Origin: JAAYDS01 sp039680625
Lineage (GTDB): Bacteria > Chloroflexota > Anaerolineae > UBA1429
Reading direction: 5' to 3'
NCBI GenBank assembly: GCA_039680625.1
Contig: JBDKSN010000091.1
Location: 1-38,018 of the forward strand
DNA length: 38,018 nt
Every line of letters begins with the position of its first letter. Within the stretch, counting starts at the first letter, position 1. This document shows positions 32,567 through 38,018 of the stretch, piece after piece. A program made the position numbers and the translations under genes. The notes beneath the pieces are model-generated. The model did not search any database, was not told the DNA's origin, and saw only the letters and a list, made by a program, of their open reading frames with translations.

Positions 32567-33187
32567 CTACTCGCTGGCTGTGGGGTGGCAGAGGGAAGCC
32601 ACCTGGCGACGCAACTCGGCTGCGCCCACGAACCAGGCCACATGCAGGCCCTGGGCTGCTGCAGAGACGATATTCCCGGCGCGGTCATCGACGAACACGA
32701 TCTCGCGGGGATCGAGGGCGAGCTCGGTACAGAGCGTGGCATAGACGCGCTGATCTGGCTTGGCCAAACCCAATCGGGCCGAGTTGAGGATCGGCTCAAA
32801 GCGGTCGGCCACGCCATATACGTGGTGGAGTTTGGCTTCGAGCACGTCAGTGGCGTTGCTCAACATAGCCACGCGGTGCGTCTGGCGCAGTTCGTCGATC
32901 AGCGCCAACACGTCTTGGTCGACACGCCACGTCGACCAGATATCCTCGGCCAGGCGACGGATAGTGTCCTGGTCTTGCAGGCCTAGCGAGGGGGCGACGT
33001 GGAACCAAAAGTCCTCTTCACTGATCTCGCCTCGCTCGGCCAGAGCCCACGACTCACCAGCCCACAAGCGCTGGCGCAGCTCGGCCTCCGTGAGGCCCAG
33101 CCGTGCGGCCCAGGCACGATAGGGGGTGAGGTCGCCGTCGCGCAGGACAACGCCGCCACAGTCGAATACGAATGCCTTGATGCTCAA
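32567..33187 (-). CDS. HAD-family hydrolase
   Basis: A 206-aa HAD-IA phosphatase-like enzyme. Motif I is FVFDCGGVVL (nucleophile Asp), motif II MLSNATD, motif III Lys in LAKPDQRVY, motif IV FVDDRAGNI; a helical cap lies between I and II. The start is placed at TTG 33187 (MSIKAFVFD) because AGGAG lies ten bases upstream and family members begin with this strand; ATG at 33214 or 33256 are alternatives without a ribosome site, the latter inside the terminator hairpin. The gene lies behind a leader with its own terminator (33221-33252). Substrate unknown. Confidence 0.88.
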   Translation of the reverse strand: MSIKAFVFDCGGVVLRDGDLTPYRAWAARLGLTEAELRQRLWAGESWALAERGEISEEDFWFHVAPSLGLQDQDTIRRLAEDIWSTWRVDQDVLALIDELRQTHRVAMLSNATDVLEAKLHHVYGVADRFEPILNSARLGLAKPDQRVYATLCTELALDPREIVFVDDRAGNIVSAAAQGLHVAWFVGAAELRRQVASLCHPTASE

Positions 33188-33220
33188 GCGCGCTACACTC
33201 CTGGCACGGATCATCGGGCA

Positions 33221-33252
33221 ACAAAAACGCCGTGGGGCAAAAACCCACGGCG
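33221..33252 (-). terminator. Intrinsic terminator within the HAD leader
   Basis: On the minus strand CGCCGTGGG (33244-33252) pairs with CCCACGGCG (33228-33236), loop TTTTTGC, then TTTTTGT. It lies upstream of the HAD coding start, as in attenuators. Confidence 0.75.
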
Positions 33253-33279
33253 CCATCTGTCACCAGAGAGGGGCAGGCA

Positions 33280-33333
33280 TCAGCCAGACCGACCGGCTCC
33301 TCCAGGCGCCGCCAGATCGCTGAACACGGTCAT
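33280..33333 (-). CDS. 17-aa leader peptide candidate
   Basis: ATG at 33333 with GGGGAGG five bases upstream, TGA at 33280-33282, product MTVFSDLAAPGGAGRSG. It lies between the promoter and the terminator of the HAD leader. There is no run of a single amino acid that would suggest classic attenuation. Its good ribosome site is the only direct support. Confidence 0.35.
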   Translation of the reverse strand: MTVFSDLAAPGGAGRSG

Positions 33334-33362
33334 GCCTACCTCCCCATCCCGATACTAGGCAC

Positions 33363-33391
33363 ATTATAGGAGGGGCGAGACCCCAAGTCAA
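33363..33391 (-). promoter_or_regulatory. Promoter of the leader RNA/HAD gene
   Basis: Minus strand TTGACT (33386-33391), 17-bp spacer, perfect TATAAT (33363-33368). Back to back with the selenoprotein promoter, with 7 bp between -35 boxes. Confidence 0.78.
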
Positions 33392-33398
33392 AGTGGCA

Positions 33399-33427
33399 TT
33401 GACAGGCCCGAGAGCCACCCCTAGAAT
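33399..33427 (+). promoter_or_regulatory. Promoter of the disulfide oxidoreductase gene
   Basis: Perfect TTGACA (33399-33404), 17-bp spacer, TAGAAT (33422-33427). Transcription would start near 33434, followed by the ribosome site GGAGGAGG (33449-33456). Confidence 0.82.
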
Positions 33428-33463
33428 CTGGTCAGAGTTTCAGTCATCGGAGGAGGTGGAGCC

Positions 33464-34192
33464 ATGCCTCTCTTGTCGGACCAAGACCGCAAAACCCTCA
33501 CCGACATGTTCGCGCAAGAGCTCGTCGACCCCGTTACCATCGCCTTCTTTGGGCAAGAGATCGCCTGCCAGTATTGCCGCGAGACGCAGACCATCCTCGA
33601 AGAGGTCGCCAGCCTCTCAGACAAGATCGAGCTTCAGGTGTACAACTTTGTGGTAGACAAGGCCAAGGCCGACGCCATGGGCGTGGACAAGATCCCTGCA
33701 ACCGTGCTGTTGGGCGGTGGCAAGGACTATGGCGTGCGCTTCTATGGCCTCCCCTCGGGCTACGAGTTCACCACGCTCGTCCAAGACATCATCACCGTCT
33801 CCAAGGGCCAGGCCGATTTCACGCCAGCGGCGCAGGCCCTCATCAGCCGCATCGACAAGCCTGTGCACATTCAGGTCTATGTCACGCCCACTTGACCCTA
33901 CTGCCCACCGGCCGTGCATATGGCCCACGCACTGGCGGTCGCCAGTGATCAAGTGCAAGCAGACATGGTCGAGTCGATCGAGTTCCCGCATCTGGCGAAC
34001 AAGTATCGCGTGCAGAGCGTGCCCAAGACGGTAATCAACGAAGACACGTTCCAAGAGGGCGCGGTTCCCGAGCCGCTGTTCCTCGCGCGTGTGCTGCAGG
34101 GCATCGGCGTCATGTCCGCCGAAGAGGTGGCTGCCTATATCGACAGCCTACGCCAGGCGCAGCAAGGCGCGGGCGAGCCGGGCCAAGAGTGA
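33464..34192 (+). CDS. Protein disulfide oxidoreductase with in-frame TGA at the active-site Cys; probable selenoprotein
   Basis: A two-thioredoxin-fold protein (PDO/glutaredoxin-like family) of 242 aa when the TGA at 33893-33895 is read through. The first domain has CQYC at residues 35-38 and the cis-Pro loop KIPAT; the second has [TGA]PYC at residues 144-147 in the context YVTPT-TGA-PYCPPAV, followed by the cis-Pro loop QSVPKTV. PDO homologues have CPYC here. The frame is unbroken on both sides of the TGA, and the downstream 97 codons are clearly coding. The base after TGA is C, and hairpins follow (see SECIS entry). I infer selenocysteine (U144) at the nucleophilic position. No ribosome site precedes the downstream half. 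Alternatives are a point mutation TGC to TGA or a sequencing error. sel genes are not in the window. Confidence 0.82.
33910..33947 (+). promoter_or_regulatory. Candidate bacterial SECIS element
   Basis: Hairpin 1: GGCCGT (33910-33915) pairs with ATGGCC (33920-33925), six pairs with one G-U, loop GCAT starting with G; it begins 14 bases after the TGA, and its loop is 20 bases after it, within the range known for bacterial SECIS. Hairpin 2: CACTGGC (33930-33936) pairs with GCCAGTG (33941-33947), loop GGTC, the same core as in E. coli fdhF, but its loop is 41 bases after the TGA, slightly far. Either could serve SelB. Not folded computationally. Confidence 0.55.
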
Positions 34193-34212
34193 GTCAGAGC
34201 GTCGCAGGAAAC

Positions 34213-34248
34213 GCACAGGGCGGGCCAGAGTCCGCCCTGTGTTTGTTC
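34213..34248 (+). terminator. Rho-independent terminator after the disulfide oxidoreductase gene
   Basis: CACAGGGCGG (34214-34223) pairs perfectly with CCGCCCTGTG (34232-34241), eight-base loop, then TTTGTTC. It lies 21 bp after the stop of the full-length frame, which supports the two halves being one gene. Confidence 0.82.
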
Positions 34249-34251
34249 CCT

Positions 34252-34267
34252 GCCACCGGCCGGTGGC
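34252..34267. repeat. 16-bp perfect palindrome upstream of the NagA-like gene
   Basis: GCCACCGGCCGGTGGC is its own reverse complement and lies 33 bp before the ATG of the next gene. It could be a repressor site or simply part of the terminator region. Confidence 0.4.
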
Positions 34268-34299
34268 CACACGAGCCACCCATCCTTTCCTAGAGGCCT

Positions 34300-35523
34300 A
34301 TGATGAATACTCGGTTGGCATTGACGAGCGAGCGAGTCATCACTGGAGAGCGCATCATCCCCCATGGCGTGGTGCTGACCGAGGGCGAGCGCATCCTGGC
34401 CGTAGGCCGTGCGGGCGAGTTTGCCCTGCCCGTCGACGCCGAGCGCGTGGATTTGGGCGCCGGCATCCTCTGTCCGGGGCTGGTCGATATTCACGCCCAT
34501 GGCGGCGATGGCGCCGACAGCAACGATGGCACGCCCGAGGCGGTGCGCACCGTCGCTCGGCGGCACCTGCGCGCAGGCACCACGAGCCTGCTGCCCACCA
34601 CCTCCACCGCCCCTCTGGAGGCGGTGTGGCGTGCCTATGACGCCATCATCGTCGCGCAAGAGCGCTGGACTTATGGCGACGGTGCGCGGCTCCTGGGCAT
34701 TCATTCTGAGGGCAACTGGTTCGCCGTCTCGCAGCGCGGCGCTCATGCCGCCGAACTGCTCGGCCCGCCAACACCCGCGGTGCAAGAGCGGCTGTTGAGC
34801 TATGCGCCGCACCTCGCTCGCGTGACGCTGGCGCCCGAGCTCGACGGCGCGCTCGACCTGATCCGCGCTCTGGCCGCGCGCGGAGTGCTGGTCAGCGGTG
34901 GGCATTCGGATGCGCTCTATGCCGAGGTCTGCCGCGCCATGGAGGCGGGCATGCGCCATATCACCCATCTGTGGAGCGGTATGTCGATGCTGCGGCGCAT
35001 CGGCCCCAAGCGCTACAGCGGCATGCTCGAGGCGGCGCTGATCGAAGATGGACTCACCGGCGAGATCATCGCCGACGGCTATCACCTGCCCACCAGCCTG
35101 ATGAAGATGGCCTACCGCCTCAAAGGCCCAGAGAAGCTGTGCCTGGTGAGCGACGCCATGCAGGCCTCGGGTCTAGGCCCGGGCGAGTATCAGATCGGCG
35201 GCCTGCGCGCGGTGGTCGAGCCCGGGTATGAGGTGGCGGTACTGCTCGATCGCACGGCCTTTGCAGGCTCCGTCAGCACGGTGGCGCAGTGTCTGCAACA
35301 CGTGGTGCAAGTGGTGGGCATCGGGCTACTCGACGCGGTGCGCATGGCCACGACCACGCCCGCGCGCATCGTCGGGCGAGACGACATCGGCCGCATTGCC
35401 CCCGGGGCCTACGCCGATCTGGTCGTGTTGTCTCCCGACACCCTCTTGCCGCAACGCATCCTGCAAGGCGGGCGCTGGCTGTCTGCATCGGCCGAGTTTG
35501 AGCCTCGCCATAGTCTCGTATAA
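34300..35523 (+). CDS. nagA: N-acetylglucosamine-6-phosphate deacetylase-like amidohydrolase
   Basis: A 407-aa enzyme of the amidohydrolase superfamily. The metal-binding HxH is in DIHAHGGDGADSND, the family's Glu ligand in HSEGNWF, the His residues in SGGHSDA and ITHLWSGM, and the catalytic Asp in LVSDAMQASGLG. NagA removes the acetyl group from GlcNAc-6-phosphate in amino-sugar breakdown and wall recycling. The usual HLEGPF motif is changed to HSEGNWF, so the substrate may differ. ATG at 34300 (followed by ATG 34303) has GAGG upstream. No nagB or PTS gene is next to it; a glucan phosphorylase follows after 33 bp. Confidence 0.82.
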   Translation: MMNTRLALTSERVITGERIIPHGVVLTEGERILAVGRAGEFALPVDAERVDLGAGILCPGLVDIHAHGGDGADSNDGTPEAVRTVARRHLRAGTTSLLPTTSTAPLEAVWRAYDAIIVAQERWTYGDGARLLGIHSEGNWFAVSQRGAHAAELLGPPTPAVQERLLSYAPHLARVTLAPELDGALDLIRALAARGVLVSGGHSDALYAEVCRAMEAGMRHITHLWSGMSMLRRIGPKRYSGMLEAALIEDGLTGEIIADGYHLPTSLMKMAYRLKGPEKLCLVSDAMQASGLGPGEYQIGGLRAVVEPGYEVAVLLDRTAFAGSVSTVAQCLQHVVQVVGIGLLDAVRMATTTPARIVGRDDIGRIAPGAYADLVVLSPDTLLPQRILQGGRWLSASAEFEPRHSLV

Positions 35524-35524
35524 T
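35497..35524 (+). promoter_or_regulatory. Possible promoter for the glucan phosphorylase inside the end of nagA
   Basis: TTTGAG (35497-35502), 16-bp spacer, perfect TATAAT (35519-35524). It overlaps the last codons of the upstream gene and would start transcription near 35531, 26 bases before the ATG. Confidence 0.45.
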
Positions 35525-35556
35525 AGGTAAGGCTCAAGGCCAGGAGGAACCTTTTC

Positions 35557-38018
35557 ATGTTGAGACCATTGCGCACTTTCCAGGTCGTGCCGGCCTCTCC
35601 GGAACGCCTGAAACCGCTCAAAGAGATTGCCTACAACTTTTGGTGGGCGTGGAATCAAGACGCCATCGATCTCTTTAGCAGCTTCGATCGCTCTCTGTGG
35701 GATGAGACGGGCTACAACCCAGTGATGATGCTCGAGCGCGTCTCGCAAAAGCGCACCGAGGAAGTTGCCCAAGACGACGCTTTCATGGCCCATCTGCAGC
35801 GCGTGTACGAGGCTCTGCAGGCCTATATGCGCGCCGAGGGCACCTGGTATCAGTCGGTCAAGGCGCACTTTCCAGACAAGTTCAACGTCGCCTACTTTAG
35901 CATGGAGTATGGCATCAACCAGTGCATCCGCACCTATTCGGGGGGCCTGGGCATCTTGGCTGGCGAGCACTTAAAGTCGGCCAGCGACCTGGGCGTGCCG
36001 CTCGTGGGCGTGGGCCTGCTCTATCGCGAGGGGCGCTTTCACCAGCGGCTCAGCGCCGATGGTTGGCAGCAAGAAGAGGGCGAGACCATCGATGTGAGCG
36101 ACCTCCCCGTCACGCAAGTGTTGGGTAGCGATGGCCAGCCGCTCAAGGTGTCTGTGTCCATGCCGGGCCGCGAGGTCTACATCCAGGTCTGGCAGGTGCA
36201 AGTGGGCCGTGTGCCCCTCTATCTGCTCGACACCAAGGTGCCCGAGAACTCTGAATTCGACCGCGCGACCACCGCCGAGCTTTATGGCGGCGACAGCGAC
36301 ATGCGCCTGCGGCAAGAGATCGTGCTGGGCATGGGTGGTGTGCGCGCCCTGCGCGCGATGGGGCTGGCCCCTACCGTGTATCACATGAACGAGGGCCACG
36401 CCGCCTTCTTGACACTCGAACGCCTGCGCCAGGCGCGCGTTGACCTCGGCCTCTCGCTCGACGAAGCCATCGAGCTGACCGCGGCGGGCAACTTGTTCAC
36501 CACGCACACGCCGGTGCCCGAGGGCATCGACCTGTTCGATCCCGGCCACATGCAGTATTACCTGAGCGACTATAGTCGCGAACTGGGCTTTGACTGGGAA
36601 CGCTTCTTGCGGCTCGGCCGCCCGCCGACCTATCCGCCCAACGAACCCTTCTCGATGGCCGTGCTGGCCCTGCATCTTTCGACCCAAAGCAACGGCGTGA
36701 GCGAGCGCCACGGGCAGGTGGCGCGCGACATGTGGTGTAGCCTCTGGCCGGGCGTCCCCGCCGAAGAGGTGCCCATCACCCATGTGACCAACGGCGTGCA
36801 CCCGCAAAGCTGGCTCTCGCGCCCGTTGGCCGAGGCCCTCGAGGGCGCCTCAGGCCGTCGGCTGAGCGACACGGCCACCGATTCTGCCTTCTGGCAGGGC
36901 GTCGAGGACATCCCCGACGACGCGCTGTGGGAAGCACACCTGCGCCGCCGCTATCGCATGATCGAGATCGTGCGGGCGCGGGTCCAAGCCCAGCTGGCAC
37001 GGCACCCCAATGGGCGCGATCCCGAGCTCGAAGTGCAGAGTCTGCTGAACCCCGATGCGCTCACGATCGGCTTTGCGCGGCGTTTTGCCACCTACAAGCG
37101 GGCGATGCTCGTCTTTCGCGATGTCGAGCGCATCGCACGCCTGGTGAACGACGCCGAGCGGCCCGTGCAGTTCATCTTTGCCGGCAAGGCTCACCCCAAC
37201 AACACCCCCGGCAAAGAGCTGTTGCGGCAGCTCGTGCAGCTGACGCGAGACGAGCGCTTCAAGAATCGCGTCGTCTTTGTCGAGGACTATGACATGGCCC
37301 TGGCGCGCTATCTCGTGCAGGGTGTGGATGTCTGGCTGAACACGCCCCTCGAAGGCAAAGAGGCTAGCGGCACTTCGGGGATGAAGGCGGGCATGAATGG
37401 CGTGCTGCACCTGAGCATCCTCGATGGCTGGTGGTGTGAGGGCTATGCCCCCGAGATCGGCTGGCGCATCGGCACGGGCGAGGCGCTCGACCCGGTGATC
37501 AGCGATGAGGTCGACGCGGCTGCCCTCTACGAGCTACTCGAACACGAAGTAGTGCCGCTCTTTTACACGCGGGGTGCGGATGGCCTGCCCCATGGCTGGA
37601 TCTCGCGGCAGCGGCAGTCGATCGCGCGGATCGGCCCACGCTTTACCACGCATCGTATGGTGCAGGAGTACGCCGAGAAGCTATATCTCCCGCTGAGCCA
37701 GCGTGCGGTGAGGTTAGGTGCCAACCAGGCCGAGAGGGCCAAGGCCTATGCCGCGTGGTTGGGCAACATTCGCGGACATTGGGGAGCACTGCGCTTTGAC
37801 GACGTGCAGGTGCACGTGGGTGATGAGGCGCGCGTGCGCGAAGCAGTGCGCGTCGAGGCGCGCGTCTGGCTCGATGGCCTGCGCCCCGAGGATCTCGCCG
37901 TGCAGGTGTGCTATGGCAACGCGCGCCCCGATGGTGCGGTCGTTGGCTACGCCGTTGTCGATGCGCCCTTGGTGGCGCAAGAAGAGGGCGGCTTTGCGCG
38001 CTATGCCACGCAGATCAG
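35557..38018 (+). CDS. glgP: Alpha-glucan (glycogen/maltodextrin) phosphorylase, 3' end outside window
   Basis: The frame from ATG 35557 is open to the last base (820 codons seen). AGGAGG (35542-35547) precedes the ATG by nine bases. The protein starts MLRPLRTFQVVP and has the short bacterial/archaeal GlgP pattern: AYNFWWAWN, VAYFSMEYGI, YSGGLGILAGEHLKSASDLG (substrate-site region), HMNEGHAAF, TTHTPVPEG, THVTNGVH, FARRFATYKRA, and the pyridoxal phosphate lysine in GTSGMKAGMNG (Lys about residue 610). It releases glucose-1-phosphate from alpha-1,4-glucans. The last visible 100 residues belong to the C-terminal domain of this group. Glycogen and nagA-like genes together suggest carbohydrate storage/recycling. 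Confidence 0.95.
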   Translation, partial: MLRPLRTFQVVPASPERLKPLKEIAYNFWWAWNQDAIDLFSSFDRSLWDETGYNPVMMLERVSQKRTEEVAQDDAFMAHLQRVYEALQAYMRAEGTWYQSVKAHFPDKFNVAYFSMEYGINQCIRTYSGGLGILAGEHLKSASDLGVPLVGVGLLYREGRFHQRLSADGWQQEEGETIDVSDLPVTQVLGSDGQPLKVSVSMPGREVYIQVWQVQVGRVPLYLLDTKVPENSEFDRATTAELYGGDSDMRLRQEIVLGMGGVRALRAMGLAPTVYHMNEGHAAFLTLERLRQARVDLGLSLDEAIELTAAGNLFTTHTPVPEGIDLFDPGHMQYYLSDYSRELGFDWERFLRLGRPPTYPPNEPFSMAVLALHLSTQSNGVSERHGQVARDMWCSLWPGVPAEEVPITHVTNGVHPQSWLSRPLAEALEGASGRRLSDTATDSAFWQGVEDIPDDALWEAHLRRRYRMIEIVRARVQAQLARHPNGRDPELEVQSLLNPDALTIGFARRFATYKRAMLVFRDVERIARLVNDAERPVQFIFAGKAHPNNTPGKELLRQLVQLTRDERFKNRVVFVEDYDMALARYLVQGVDVWLNTPLEGKEASGTSGMKAGMNGVLHLSILDGWWCEGYAPEIGWRIGTGEALDPVISDEVDAAALYELLEHEVVPLFYTRGADGLPHGWISRQRQSIARIGPRFTTHRMVQEYAEKLYLPLSQRAVRLGANQAERAKAYAAWLGNIRGHWGALRFDDVQVHVGDEARVREAVRVEARVWLDGLRPEDLAVQVCYGNARPDGAVVGYAVVDAPLVAQEEGGFARYATQI

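Larger units (their letters stand above)
33215..33356 (-). ncRNA. Structured leader or small RNA upstream of the HAD gene
   Basis: A strong minus-strand promoter (33363-33391) starts a transcript near 33356 that reaches an intrinsic terminator after about 135 bases, before the HAD start codon. The 5' part GGTAGGCAT can pair with ATGCCTGCC near 33272-33281 (one G-U), which would cover the ribosome site of a 17-codon ORF. It does not match FMN, TPP, SAM, cobalamin, glycine or c-di-GMP consensus as far as I can judge. It may be an attenuator or a free small RNA. Confidence 0.5.

Noticed and set aside
33215..33356. selC or other tRNA in the leader region
   Set aside because: No GGTTCGA-like T loop, no acceptor stem or CCA end could be found.
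33914..34192. Separate 92-aa gene after the TGA
   Set aside because: It is in the same frame as the upstream part, has no ribosome site, and starts in the middle of a thioredoxin active-site motif. It is better read as the second half of one selenoprotein.
34135..35085. Minus-strand frame opposite the NagA-like gene
   Set aside because: It crosses the terminator at 34213-34248 and the gene start; the plus strand has conserved amidohydrolase motifs.

Overview
The window looks like chromosomal DNA of a Chloroflexota bacterium. This rests on high GC by eye, genes packed on both strands, an FMN-riboswitch-controlled RibXY-type ABC transporter (a system known from that phylum), MalT/BTAD giant regulators, a DUF5317 membrane protein and a PBP1A with a Cys-rich tail. 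No 16S or phylogenetic computation was possible. No tRNA, rRNA, CRISPR array, IS element or prophage gene was recognised.

Layout. 1-810: 3' part of an MFS transporter. 811-3600 (minus): promoter, FMN riboswitch, hairpin, then permease, binding lipoprotein and ATPase of a probable riboflavin/precursor importer. 3693-7641: unknown multi-pass membrane protein, thpR, an amidohydrolase and a lipid/diacylglycerol kinase; the last two diverge from back-to-back promoters that both appear to give leaderless mRNAs. 7650-8410: an AT-richer patch with one small lipoprotein. 8380-10921: PH-domain membrane protein, DUF92 protein, corrinoid protein. 11056-13953: ruvB-queH-queA, joining Holliday junction migration to the last two steps of queuosine synthesis. 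14060-14398: a free-standing Cys-rich miniprotein. 14437-18620: a MalT-like ATPase/TPR/BTAD regulator broken by a -1 frame disruption, then an overlooked 35-aa exported peptide and a DUF5317 membrane protein. 18681-23399: rdgB, CBS-ACT protein (minus), flavin reductase-like protein, tsaE, tsaB, rimI, surE. 23396-25781: zinc-ribbon membrane protein, dTDP-glucose 4,6-dehydratase, aldo/keto reductase. 25912-28501: rho and a LysM/M23 peptidase. 28432-32465 (minus): ABC-F ATPase and PBP1A. 32567-33356 (minus): HAD hydrolase behind a structured leader with its own promoter, tiny ORF and terminator. 33399-34248: a protein disulfide oxidoreductase whose second CxxC is encoded TGA-Pro-Tyr-Cys. 34300-38018: NagA-like deacetylase and alpha-glucan phosphorylase (runs off the end).

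Most striking: (1) at 33464-34192 one open frame is interrupted by a single TGA exactly where the first cysteine of the C-terminal CPYC active site belongs, with C as the following base, a plausible bacterial SECIS hairpin just downstream and a strong promoter upstream. I read it as a selenocysteine-containing protein disulfide oxidoreductase that standard gene calling would split in two. (2) The order TPR regulator, tiny exported peptide, membrane protein at 14510-18481 resembles peptide-signalling cassettes, though the regulator is frame-disrupted here. (3) QueH carries an extra N-terminal module resembling the RRXRR/HNH-associated module. (4) The FMN riboswitch gives the ABC transporter a substrate class its protein families alone would not.
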